Below, one piece after another: positions 1 to 5,543 of a stretch of 5,543 bases of DNA. The stretch is taken from contig DATCDK010000176.1 of NCBI GenBank assembly GCA_036510735.1, positions 1 to 5,543 of the forward strand, in the 5' to 3' direction. Under the pieces are notes generated by a model. That model searched no databases and had not been told where the DNA came from. It saw only the letters and a program-made list of their open reading frames with translations. The first letter of the stretch is position 1. Each line of letters opens with the position of its first letter. Origin of the DNA: PALSA-607 sp036510735 (GTDB taxonomy: Bacteria; Actinomycetota; Actinomycetes; Acidothermales; Acidothermaceae). The position numbers and the translations under genes are program-made.

Positions 1-888
1 CGTGGTGCGCGAGACGCCGAGGATGAGCGCAAGAAGCGACCCGAGCGCAGCGATTGCCCCGCCGATCTGCACGAGCGGAGCGACCGCGTGCAGCCGCCCG
101 ACATCGACTGCCGCGCGAAGCGGTGCAGTCGTCGCGGCGAGCCCGCTCGGTCCCACCGCCATCAGTGCCGATACCCCGACGACCGCGTAGATGACCAACG
201 TGATGAGGAGTGCAACCGTGACCGCTTTCGGAATCGTGCGTGCCGGGTCGCAGACCTCCTCACCGAGGGTGGCGACGCGGGCGTAGCCCGCGAACGCGAA
301 GAACAACAACCCACCGGCCTGCAGCACCCCGCGCACACCAGTGCCCGGAAACGGCGTGAGGTGATGGACGGTGGCGTGGCCGCCAGCAAGGCAGGCGACG
401 ACCACCACTGCCAAGGTGAGCAGCGTGAAGGTAACGATGAGCCTGGTCAGCCACGCCGACCTTTGCACACCGAAGTAGTTCACGGCAGTGAGTGCGATGA
501 CAGCGACCACAGCGACCGCCCTGACATGAGCGGGGGCGGCGTACGAGGCGAACGTCAAAGCCATCGCCGCGCAGCTTGCGGACTTCCCGACGACGAACGC
601 CCAGCCAGCCTGATAGCCCCAGAAGTCACCGAGCCGGCGACGGCCATAGACATAAGTGCCGCCCGACTCCGGGTAGAGCGCAGCGAGCCGGGCCGAGGAC
701 GTCGCGTTGCAGTACGCCACGATCGCGGCGACGGCCAGACCGATCAGCAGACCGGCTCCCGCAGCCTTCGCCGCCGGAGCGAAAGCGGCGAACACCCCGG
801 CACCGATCATCGAGCCGAGCCCGATGACTACGGCATCACCGAGGCCGAGACGCCGCTCTAGTGCACCCGACGGCGTCGACACGATCAC
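1..888 (-). CDS. APC-superfamily amino acid permease, 3' end outside the window
   Basis: Integral membrane amino acid (possibly cationic amino acid or polyamine) transporter of the APC superfamily. I translated the minus strand by hand: 296 codons with no stop, continuing past base 1. Residues 25-33 read GSMIGAGVF, the glycine-rich unwound TM1 segment that binds substrate in APC proteins. Residues 197-212 read FAFAGYARVATLGEEV, followed by DPARTIPKAV, the conserved TM6 and following loop of the family. Hydrophobic segments lie at about 18-38, 46-60, 92-118, 123-138, 147-168, 188-203, 223-245 and 270-291. Family members usually have 400-500 residues and 12 TMs, so about a third is missing. The start is GTG at 888, 11 nt after the glycosylase stop; GTG at 882 is the alternative. 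Neither has a clear Shine-Dalgarno sequence, so translation is probably coupled to the upstream gene. The family call is firm; the substrate is unknown. Confidence 0.88.
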   Translation of the reverse strand, partial: MIVSTPSGALERRLGLGDAVVIGLGSMIGAGVFAAFAPAAKAAGAGLLIGLAVAAIVAYCNATSSARLAALYPESGGTYVYGRRRLGDFWGYQAGWAFVVGKSASCAAMALTFASYAAPAHVRAVAVVAVIALTAVNYFGVQRSAWLTRLIVTFTLLTLAVVVVACLAGGHATVHHLTPFPGTGVRGVLQAGGLLFFAFAGYARVATLGEEVCDPARTIPKAVTVALLITLVIYAVVGVSALMAVGPSGLAATTAPLRAAVDVGRLHAVAPLVQIGGAIAALGSLLALILGVSRTT

Positions 889-899
889 ATTGTGATTGG

Positions 900-1604
900 T
901 CAGCTGGTGGGTGCGCTGCTCGCGGTCGGAACGATCGGAGTAACCCCGGCGTACAGCCGCACGGCTTGCCAGCAGTACCACGCGGCGACGCTGCGGTACG
1001 GCCGGAAGGATTCGCCGAGCAACTCAAGCTGCTTGGGCGTAGGAGTCGGGACTTTCCACGCGAGTCCGTATCCCTTGCGGACGGCGAGGTCGCCGACTGG
1101 CCAGACGTCGAGGCGGCGAAGCTGGAACATCAAGAACATCTGCGCCGACCATCTCCCGATGCCTTTCACGGTCGACAACCGGTCAATCAACTCCTCGTCG
1201 GCAAGACGAGCGGCGCCGCGCGGGTCGATGACGACAGTGCCGTCGAGGGTTTTCGCAGCGAGGTCCCGGAGCGACTCAACCTTGCGTCCGGAAAGGCCGA
1301 CGGCTCGAAGCGTCTCGGTAGGCGTGCGGAGCACCGCTTCTGGCGAGACGTCATCACCAAGCGCCGCGATGAGCCGGCCATGGATCGCGCGTGCAGCGGC
1401 TCCGGCGAGCTGTTGGTACACGATCGAGCGTACGAGCGTCGCGAAATGGCTCTCGCCCGCAGGCGGCACCTTCGGGAGACCGGTTTGAGCGACAAGCTCG
1501 GCAATCACCGGATCGCACTCGGCCAGGATGATCGCGCCTACCGATACGTGGTGGCCTTGCGAGCGACGGCCTTGGCAGCGGCCATTGCCTCCTCCTCGTC
1601 TCAC
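900..1604 (-). CDS. DNA-3-methyladenine glycosylase II-like HhH-GPD protein
   Basis: Base-excision repair enzyme that removes alkylated purines (such as 3-methyladenine) by cutting the N-glycosidic bond; cytosolic and DNA-bound. In the frame starting at GTG 1604 (234 aa), residues 53-80 (HFATLVRSIVYQQLAGAAARAI and on) match the conserved start of AlkA-type glycosylases. The helix-hairpin-helix is LSTVKGIGRWSA at 143-154. The catalytic aspartate is D172 in PVGDLAV. YRSVAAWYCWQAVRLY (203-218) is the usual C-terminal helix. There is no AlkA N-terminal TBP-like domain, as in the short actinobacterial forms of about 200-220 aa. The start is uncertain: the first 20 residues (MRRGGGNGRCQGRRSQGHHV) do not look like protein, GTG 1604 has no good ribosome-binding site, and the strong GAGGAGGAGG lies downstream of it. 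Homology seems to begin near S21 (SVGAIILAECDPVIAELV). The gene leads a probable two-gene operon with the permease. Confidence 0.88.
   Translation of the reverse strand: MRRGGGNGRCQGRRSQGHHVSVGAIILAECDPVIAELVAQTGLPKVPPAGESHFATLVRSIVYQQLAGAAARAIHGRLIAALGDDVSPEAVLRTPTETLRAVGLSGRKVESLRDLAAKTLDGTVVIDPRGAARLADEELIDRLSTVKGIGRWSAQMFLMFQLRRLDVWPVGDLAVRKGYGLAWKVPTPTPKQLELLGESFRPYRSVAAWYCWQAVRLYAGVTPIVPTASSAPTS
1538..1585 (-). other. 15-codon ORF with strong SD, overlapping the glycosylase 5' end out of frame
   Basis: ATG at 1585 follows GAGGAGGAGG (1597-1588), the best ribosome-binding site on this strand in the region, with about 5 nt from the inner GGAGG to the ATG. It encodes MAAAKAVARKATTYR and stops at TAG 1540-1538. 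The glycosylase frame, offset by one base, becomes family-like at exactly this point (SVGAIILAE). One extra base here, for example GG to GGG at 1542-1541, would join the two into a protein beginning MAAAKAVARKATTYRVGAIILAE. Such an Ala/Lys-rich short N-terminus is more plausible than the one from GTG 1604. This could be a real frameshift mutation, a homopolymer sequencing error, or a short translated leader. The three cannot be told apart from the sequence alone. Confidence 0.45.
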
Positions 1605-1633
1605 TCATGGTTCAGTACGCGAGTGTAGGAGGC

Positions 1634-1662
1634 TTGACACGCTTGGCTAAGTACATTAGCTT
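1634..1662 (+). promoter_or_regulatory. Sigma70-type promoter of the hydrolase-regulator operon
   Basis: A perfect -35 hexamer TTGACA (1634-1639) is followed after 17 bp by TAGCTT (1657-1662), which fits the TANNNT -10 pattern. Transcription would begin near 1669, leaving a leader of about 28 nt before ATG 1697. Spacing and position are ideal for the hydrolase gene, and no other strong promoter is visible in the gap. A weaker leftward -10 candidate, TACACT (1627-1622, minus strand), could serve the glycosylase gene but lacks a convincing -35. Confidence 0.6.
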
Positions 1663-1680
1663 TTGCCTAAGGGACTAAGC
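1643..1680. promoter_or_regulatory. Candidate TetR operator: inverted repeat plus CTAAG half-sites
   Basis: GCTAA-GTACA-TTAGC (1646-1660) is an inverted repeat with 5-bp arms around a TGTAC-like centre, lying in the spacer and -10 of the promoter. A second related block, TTGCCTAAGGGACTAAGC (1663-1680), aligns with TTGGCTAAGTACATTAGC (1643-1660) at 13 of 18 positions, in direct orientation and 20 bp apart. CTAAG therefore recurs at 1647, 1667 and 1675, with its inverse TTAG at 1656. A repressor bound here would block the -10 and the transcription start. The regulator encoded in the same operon is the natural candidate; that assignment is inference. Confidence 0.5.
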
Positions 1681-1696
1681 CGACTCGGAGGAAGCT

Positions 1697-2533
1697 ATGA
1701 CTGGCCGCTTGACCATCGGCGGCAACACCATCACGTTCGACGTGACCGGGAAGGGCCCACTCGTCGTTCTCGCGCACGGCATGGGCGACAGCCGGCACTC
1801 TTACCGCTTCATCGCCCCAGCCCTGGTAGCTGCCGGGTACCGGGTCGCCAACGTCGACATCCGCGGCTGCGGCGACTCAAGCCTTGGCTGGGACGGCTAC
1901 AGCCGTACCGACATCGCGGGTGATTTGGTCGCCGTCGTGCGCCATCTCGGCGCCCCGGCCCTCATCATGGGCCAGTCGATCAGCGGCGGCGCCGCAACCA
2001 TCGCCGCTGCTACGGCGCCCGACCTGATAGCCGGTGTCATCGAACTCGCACCGTTCACCCGCGCACAGTCGGTCCCGCTCGGCGCCATGCTGCGGGTCAA
2101 GCGTTACCGGCGCGGATCCATGCTCTTGACGCGGACCTTCCTGATGGGCAGCCTGCCAGCCTGGAAGAAGTACCTCGACCTGGCCTACCCGAGCAAGCCC
2201 GCTGACTGGGACACCGAACTGACACGCATCGAAGCGAAGCTAAGCGAGCCCGGCCGGATGAAGGCACTGCAGACGATGTGCAAGTCAAAGCCCACCGACG
2301 CAGGCGCCCAACTGGCCAACGTCCGCTGTCCCGTCCTGATCATTGAGGGCAGCGCCGACCCTGACTGGGCCGACCCACGCGCCGAGGGCGACGGAATCAT
2401 CGCCGACCTGCCGGTCGGTCTCGGTGAGCTGGCTGTCATCGACGGCGCCGGTCACTACCCGCACGCCCAGACACCTAATGAGGTCATCGCGCTATCCGTG
2501 CCGTTCCTGACGAGGGCCCTCCCACGTGCCTAG
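1697..2533 (+). CDS. Alpha/beta hydrolase
   Basis: Cytosolic alpha/beta-hydrolase-fold enzyme of 278 aa, a normal length for the family; the substrate cannot be read from the sequence. AHGMGD (26-31) supplies the oxyanion-hole region. DIRGCGDS (54-61) is the conserved post-strand-4 motif. GQSISGG (92-98) is the nucleophile elbow with S94. The probable acid is D221 in GSADPDW after strand 7 (CPVLIIEGSAD), and H253 in GAGHYPH completes the triad. A cap region, about 121-200, is rich in basic and aromatic residues. No signal peptide or membrane segment is seen. ATG 1697 is preceded by GGAGGA (1687-1692), which settles the start. The stop overlaps the regulator's GTG by 8 nt, so the two are translationally coupled. 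The pairing suggests an enzyme acting on, or induced by, a small hydrophobic ester, lactone or xenobiotic; this is inference. Confidence 0.92.
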   Translation: MTGRLTIGGNTITFDVTGKGPLVVLAHGMGDSRHSYRFIAPALVAAGYRVANVDIRGCGDSSLGWDGYSRTDIAGDLVAVVRHLGAPALIMGQSISGGAATIAAATAPDLIAGVIELAPFTRAQSVPLGAMLRVKRYRRGSMLLTRTFLMGSLPAWKKYLDLAYPSKPADWDTELTRIEAKLSEPGRMKALQTMCKSKPTDAGAQLANVRCPVLIIEGSADPDWADPRAEGDGIIADLPVGLGELAVIDGAGHYPHAQTPNEVIALSVPFLTRALPRA

Positions 2534-3104
2534 GGCCGGACTCGCTGCGGCATCGGTCACGGAAGCCGGTGCCGCACTCGCCGACGAGGTTGGGTTCGAT
2601 CAACTCAGCATGGGACTGCTTGCCGAACGCCTCGGGGTCAAGACGCCCTCGCTGTACAAACACGTCGACAACCTGGCCGACCTCAACCATCGGATCGCCA
2701 TCCTCGCCATGATCGAACTCGGCGACGCACTGCGCGATGCCACCCAGGGCCGAGCCGGCGGCGACGCCCTCGCCGCCGCCGCACAAGCGATGCGCGCCTA
2801 CGTCAAGGAACACCCCGGTCGGTACGCGGCGGGCAACGGCGCCCAGCCGACCGGACCCGACGACCCGCTCATCCCTGCTGCTAACAGGTTGCTTGGCTCC
2901 CTTTCGGCGGTACTGCGCGGGTACCAGCTGGAACCGAGCGACGAGATACACGCCCTACGGATGCTGCGCAGCATCCTGCACGGATTCGCGACTATCGAAG
3001 CGACAGGAGGCTTTCAGTTCGACACGGACATCGATGAGAGCTTCACCTGGATGGTCGACCTCATCGACCGCGGATTGCAGACTCTGTCGCACCCGGATCG
3101 CTAA
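2526..3104 (+). CDS. TetR/AcrR-family repressor with WHG-like C-terminal domain
   Basis: Ligand-responsive DNA-binding repressor, 192 aa, a usual length for TetR proteins. The N-terminal domain (about 5-50) carries the helix-turn-helix: VGFDQLSMGLLAERLGVKTPSLYKHVDN, with recognition helix KTPSLYKHV at 39-47. The ligand and dimer domain (about 80-190) contains LRSILHGFATIEATGGFQF (147-165), which resembles the TetR_C WHG domain signature, with LHG in place of WHG. The GTG start at 2526 lies inside the hydrolase 3' end; the next start-type codons fall too late to keep the first helix. It has no own promoter and is co-transcribed with the hydrolase, so autoregulation through the CTAAG operator upstream of 1697 is likely. 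Its last codons and stop are repeated just downstream as part of a 23-bp tandem duplication. Confidence 0.92.
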   Translation: MPRAGLAAASVTEAGAALADEVGFDQLSMGLLAERLGVKTPSLYKHVDNLADLNHRIAILAMIELGDALRDATQGRAGGDALAAAAQAMRAYVKEHPGRYAAGNGAQPTGPDDPLIPAANRLLGSLSAVLRGYQLEPSDEIHALRMLRSILHGFATIEATGGFQFDTDIDESFTWMVDLIDRGLQTLSHPDR

Positions 3105-3127
3105 GGCTGTCGCACCCGGATCGCTAA
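3084..3127 (+). repeat. Two-copy tandem repeat, 23-bp period, at the regulator stop codon
   Basis: CTGTCGCACCCGGATCGC followed by TAA occurs twice, at 3084-3104 and 3107-3127, identical over 21 bp and separated by GG. The first copy is the end of the TetR gene including its TAA; the second is noncoding. Perfect identity suggests a recent slippage or duplication. It does not abut the insertion sequence, which starts 39 nt after the second copy, so it is not its target duplication. Confidence 0.9.
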
Positions 3128-3151
3128 CGGCGCCGCGAGAGTCTTCGTGCT

Positions 3152-3166
3152 GGGTGGAGCTGAGGG
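3152..3166. repeat. Left target-site duplication (copy of the tRNA-Ala 3' end)
   Basis: GGGTGGAGCTGAGGG, identical to 4451-4465 and directly abutting the left terminal repeat of the insertion sequence. Read on the minus strand it is the last 12 nt of tRNA-Ala, including the discriminator A, plus CCC. It marks the original join between the tRNA and its native 3' trailer, which now lies to the left of the element. Confidence 0.9.
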
Positions 3167-3219
3167 TGTCTAAGTCCACGACATAGTTAGCAGGTGTCTC
3201 GCGTCATCGTTAGCACCCT
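3167..3219 (+). repeat. Left terminal inverted repeat (IRL)
   Basis: Begins TGTCTAAGTCCACGACATAG and ends TCGTTAGCACCCT. It contains two related boxes in the same direction, 23 bp apart: positions 6-26 (ending GACATAGTTAGCA) and 29-49 (TGTCTCGCGTCATCGTTAGC and A). The inner half matches the right end at 21 of 25 positions, the outer half at only 14 of 28, so the inner box is better conserved than the tip. Confidence 0.85.
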
Positions 3220-3239
3220 GAGAAGGGTGGTAACCGGCG

Positions 3240-4406
3240 ATGTCGATGGCTCGGGTCGTGATCACCGCGGTTGTCGTGGAACACCGCTCCAAGAGCGAAG
3301 TCGCCCGCGACTACGGGGTGTCGCGGGTGTGGGTGCAGAAGCTGGTCAAGCGCTATCTGGCTGAGGGCGACGCCGCTTTCGAGCCTCGGTCACGTCGACC
3401 GCACACCAACCCGCGGCGGGTCGTCGATACCCAGACCGAGGACCGCATCGTGGCGCTGCGTAAGGAACTTGATGATGCCGGGCATTATGCCGGCGCGGAA
3501 ACGATCGCCTGGCACCTGACCGATCGCGGGCACCGGTGTCCATCGGTGGCCACCATCTGGCGGACGCTGTGCCGGCGCGGCTTCGTCACCCCCCAGCCGC
3601 ACAAGCGGCCACGATCAAGCTGGCACCGGTTCGAAGCAGATCTGCCCAACCAGGTCTGGCAAGCCGACATCACCCACTGGCCACTGGCAAGCGGACGTGA
3701 GGTGGAGATCCTCGACATCATCGACGACAACTCCCGACTGGTTCCCGGATCAACCGCCCGGTCGGTGTTCAAAGCCGGTGACGTGGTCACCGATGTGAGC
3801 GCCGCGATGGCCCGCTACGGCCGCCCCGAACGGATGCTCACCGACAACGGTGCCGTGTTCACCGGGAAGTATCGCGGCCGCGGCTGGGTCGCCTTGGAAC
3901 GTGAACTTGTCGCGCTCGGCATCGGGCTGCATCACTCCAAGCCCTACCACCCCCAAACCTGCGGGAAAGTCGAACGCTTCCATCAGACGCTGAAGAAATG
4001 GCTCGCCAAGCAACCCGCCGCGGAAACCGTCGCCGAGCTGCAAACCCAGCTCGACACCTTCGTGGAGTACTACAACCACCACCGACCGCACCGCGGCATC
4101 GGCCGCCGCACCCCGGCCACCGCCTGGGCCGCCCGGCCCCGCGCCACCCCAACACGACAAGGCATCCACATCAGCGAACAGTTCCGCGTCCGCAAAGACC
4201 GCGTCGACAAAGACGGAAAACTCACCGTGCGCCACGGCAGCCGACTGCACCACATCGGGATCGGCCACCGCTGGGCCGGCACCCCGATCCTGATGCTCAT
4301 CCGCGAACTCGACATCCGAATCATCACCGAAGACACCGGCGAACTCATCCGAGAACTCACCCTCGACCCGACCCGCGACTACCAACCACAAGCCCCGAGG
4401 GTGTGA
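3240..4406 (+). CDS. IS481-family DDE transposase
   Basis: Cut-and-join recombinase that moves the surrounding insertion sequence; 388 aa and uninterrupted. The N-terminal helix-turn-helix (RSKSEVARDYGVSRVWVQKLVKRYLAEG, 16-43) binds the terminal repeats. The linker SRRPHTNPRRV (51-61) is typical of IS481. The rve integrase core runs from about 130 to 295: D143 in WQADITHW, D202 in TDNGAVF, and E245 in CGKVERFHQTLKKWL complete the DDE triad, with EYYNHHRPHRGIGRRTPATAW (276-296) closing the core. The C-terminal tail of about 90 residues includes RHGSRLHHIGIGH. ATG 3240 follows AAGGGTGG (3223-3230); ATG 3246 is an alternative. The last codons (from 4398) lie inside the right terminal repeat. All catalytic residues are present, so it is probably functional. 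Confidence 0.95.
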   Translation: MSMARVVITAVVVEHRSKSEVARDYGVSRVWVQKLVKRYLAEGDAAFEPRSRRPHTNPRRVVDTQTEDRIVALRKELDDAGHYAGAETIAWHLTDRGHRCPSVATIWRTLCRRGFVTPQPHKRPRSSWHRFEADLPNQVWQADITHWPLASGREVEILDIIDDNSRLVPGSTARSVFKAGDVVTDVSAAMARYGRPERMLTDNGAVFTGKYRGRGWVALERELVALGIGLHHSKPYHPQTCGKVERFHQTLKKWLAKQPAAETVAELQTQLDTFVEYYNHHRPHRGIGRRTPATAWAARPRATPTRQGIHISEQFRVRKDRVDKDGKLTVRHGSRLHHIGIGHRWAGTPILMLIRELDIRIITEDTGELIRELTLDPTRDYQPQAPRV

Positions 4407-4450
4407 ACTATGTCGCGAGACAGGTGCAAGCGATGTCTCGAGACATCACA
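4398..4450 (-). repeat. Right terminal inverted repeat (IRR)
   Basis: Read inward on the minus strand it begins TGTGATGTCTCGAGACATCG and ends TAGTTCACACCCT. Two boxes of the TGTCTCGnGACAT type repeat with 23-bp spacing (4445-4425 and 4422-4402). The outer one lies in a perfect 16-bp palindrome, GATGTCTCGAGACATC (4432-4447). The repeat overlaps the transposase stop codon and directly follows the tRNA-Ala 3' end. Confidence 0.85.
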
Positions 4451-4527
<77 letters not shown>

Positions 4528-4576
4528 AAACGGGACTCGTCAGGTTATCACCCAGGATCCGGGCGCCAGCCACGCT

Positions 4577-5527
4577 CTAGTGGTTGACGGCCCGCCGCCG
4601 CGCGAGGATCACGTCAAGTTCGTCGGCCTCTGGCGCCTCGTCGTCAAGCAACAGATGCCGGACGTCGACCTGCGAATCGATCCACTTTCCGGGCTGCGTG
4701 AGATCGATCAGCGGCCCCGACGCAACGTCTGCGCGCGGTGCAGCTGTAGCCGGACGCGAGACGACAGGCTTCGAAACATAAGTCGGCAACGGGACGGCGA
4801 TGGGTTCCCATCGCGATCCATCTTCTGTTCCAGAGGCACTGACTGTTCCAAAAGCGCTAACTGTTCCCGAGGTGCTGACCGCTTCAGCGGCGGCTACCGG
4901 CTTGACGTCCGCGTCGTCGTGCCGGACGCGAGCGGCGTAGTAACGCTCGCCCCCCGCCGTCCGCGCTGTTGGGTATGGCGCTGCAGCTCTCGCTGCGCGA
5001 GCGAGCCGGCGGCGGCGCATCTCCGACGTGCGGATGGCCTCGGTGCGCAGGTGGATCAGGTAGCCCGCGAGCGCCAGGCCGGCGCCCAGTTCGAACCACC
5101 ACGACGTGTGCACGAACTCCGCCGAGAGGGCGAGTCCGATGACGAGCACCGCGAAGCCGACCGCGATTCGACGTCGGCGGGCGATCAACTGTGCTCGGCC
5201 GCTCGTCGCGTACGACTGTCGGCGCGACGGCAGATGCAGCGGGACCCGAAGCCGTCGGCGGGTCGTTGATGTCTCAATCTGGTTGTCCACGGTGACTCCC
5301 CAATCGTCGCGTGGCAGCACGAGGTATTGACCGTCAGCGGTGCGATCAGAGCGGTCCGCGCGACCAAAACGGGTGCGCGACGGGCCGCGGCGCGAGAGCA
5401 CGCGCATCGCTGTCGAGAAGGTGTCCATCGAGCGGCTTGCACTGTCGGCGTCGTGCCGGTTGAGCCACATCGGGACGAGCACCAGGATCCAAATCCCCAC
5501 GATGCCAAGGACGATCAGGCTGCTCAC
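4577..5527 (-). CDS. sepX: Divisome membrane protein SepX/GlpR (gephyrin-like Glp receptor)
   Basis: Actinobacterial cell-division membrane protein. Family knowledge: Streptomyces SepX and corynebacterial GlpR act at the septum, the latter as membrane receptor of the MoeA/gephyrin-like protein Glp that binds FtsZ. It is 316 aa. TM1 is at the extreme N-terminus (about 3-21, SLIVLGIVGIWILVLVPMW), then a basic Ser/Arg-rich loop (24-120) containing LPRDDWGVTV, then two further membrane segments (about 121-137 and 143-160). A cytoplasmic tail contains WEPIAVPLPTYVSKPVV (240-256), the conserved W-P-VPLPTY motif, and an acidic end (LLLDDEAPEADELDVILARRR). GTG 5527 is the start: an in-frame TGA lies three codons upstream at 5536-5534. 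There is no strong Shine-Dalgarno sequence. The tail includes a hexapeptide repeat. In relatives the gene usually sits near galU, moeA/glp and rimJ, which would lie beyond 5543. Do not confuse with the glycerol-3-phosphate regulator GlpR. Confidence 0.8.
   Translation of the reverse strand: MSSLIVLGIVGIWILVLVPMWLNRHDADSASRSMDTFSTAMRVLSRRGPSRTRFGRADRSDRTADGQYLVLPRDDWGVTVDNQIETSTTRRRLRVPLHLPSRRQSYATSGRAQLIARRRRIAVGFAVLVIGLALSAEFVHTSWWFELGAGLALAGYLIHLRTEAIRTSEMRRRRLARAARAAAPYPTARTAGGERYYAARVRHDDADVKPVAAAEAVSTSGTVSAFGTVSASGTEDGSRWEPIAVPLPTYVSKPVVSRPATAAPRADVASGPLIDLTQPGKWIDSQVDVRHLLLDDEAPEADELDVILARRRAVNH
4827..4880 (-). repeat. Three 18-bp in-frame repeats within sepX
   Basis: Three tandem 18-bp units on the plus strand (4827-4844, 4845-4862, 4863-4880) share the core GTTCC/AG/GC/CTGACT with a few substitutions. 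On the minus strand they encode VSTSGT-VSAFGT-VSASGT (217-234) in the cytoplasmic linker before the conserved WEPIAVPLPTYV motif. Being a multiple of three, copy changes would lengthen or shorten the linker without shifting frame. Confidence 0.8.
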
Positions 5528-5543
5528 ACTTCGTCACGCTAGA

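Larger units (their letters stand above)
3167..4450 (+). mobile_element. Complete IS481-family insertion sequence, 1284 bp
   Basis: The element has a single intact transposase ORF and imperfect inverted repeats at both ends starting with TGT, the terminal trinucleotide typical of IS481-type elements. It is flanked by a perfect 15-bp direct repeat, at the long end of the 4-15 bp range known for the family. Left end 3167-3219 and right end 4398-4450 align without gaps at 35 of 53 positions. No passenger gene is present: the transposase starts 73 nt from the left tip and stops 44 nt from the right tip. Intact ends, an intact ORF and perfect direct repeats suggest a recent, possibly still active insertion. 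Joining base 3151 to base 4451 reconstructs the empty site. Confidence 0.9.

Noticed and set aside
88..861. Long plus-strand open frame (257 codons) opposite the permease
   Set aside because: It is very rich in Arg, Asp and Glu with no recognisable motif and no ribosome-binding site. The minus strand in this region encodes a clear APC permease with conserved TM1 and TM6 motifs.
861..1628. Long plus-strand open frame (255 codons) opposite the glycosylase
   Set aside because: The minus strand carries the HhH-GPD signature and catalytic Asp; the plus frame shows no family resemblance and is a high-GC shadow.
3105..3151. Rho-independent terminator after the TetR gene
   Set aside because: Only a short CGGCGCCG palindrome (3128-3135) is present, without a usable loop or a T-run.
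3750..4391. Minus-strand open frame of 213 codons inside the insertion sequence
   Set aside because: It is Gly/Ala/Val-rich without motifs and lies entirely opposite the transposase catalytic core; antisense shadow.
4432..4447. Palindrome GATGTCTCGAGACATC as an independent regulatory operator
   Set aside because: It is explained as one of the repeated TGTCTCGnGACAT boxes of the IS terminal repeats rather than a separate site.

Overview
The window is GC-rich DNA (about 65% or more by eye) with GTG starts and G/C-ending codons. It carries a SepX/GlpR-type divisome membrane protein, a family confined to Actinobacteria. Together this points to an actinobacterium, most likely a Mycobacteriales relative (Gordonia, Rhodococcus, Nocardia or Mycobacterium type). 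The genus cannot be fixed from this stretch.

Layout, left to right. (1) 1-1604, minus strand: a DNA-3-methyladenine glycosylase (AlkA/HhH-GPD type) is followed 11 nt later by an APC-superfamily amino acid permease, whose 3' end lies beyond base 1. (2) 1605-1696: a divergent regulatory region. It holds a TTGACA-17-TAGCTT promoter facing right, overlapped by an inverted repeat and by further CTAAG half-sites. (3) 1697-3104, plus strand: an alpha/beta hydrolase overlaps by 8 nt a TetR-type repressor with a WHG-like C-terminal domain. This looks like an enzyme-repressor operon controlled from the CTAAG sites. (4) 3105-3151: short spacer containing a 23-bp tandem duplication of the regulator gene's 3' end. 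(5) 3152-4465: a complete 1284-bp IS481-type insertion sequence (3167-4450) with one intact DDE transposase gene, 53-bp imperfect terminal inverted repeats and a 15-bp target duplication. (6) 4454-4527, minus strand: tRNA-Ala(CGC). (7) 4577-5527, minus strand: sepX/glpR, carrying an in-frame 18-bp triplicate repeat.

The most interesting point is how the insertion sequence sits against the tRNA gene. The 15-bp duplication is exactly the last bases of the tRNA-Ala gene plus three trailing C's. The insertion therefore rebuilt a complete tRNA while replacing its native 3' trailer with the IS right end. The tRNA and the transposase now converge, with 47 nt between their 3' ends. The rest is ordinary actinobacterial chromosome. 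I see no defence system, CRISPR array, toxin-antitoxin pair or clearly novel multi-gene system. A second point worth checking is the 5' end of the glycosylase gene: the only strong ribosome-binding site drives a 15-codon frame that runs out just where the glycosylase frame begins to resemble the family.
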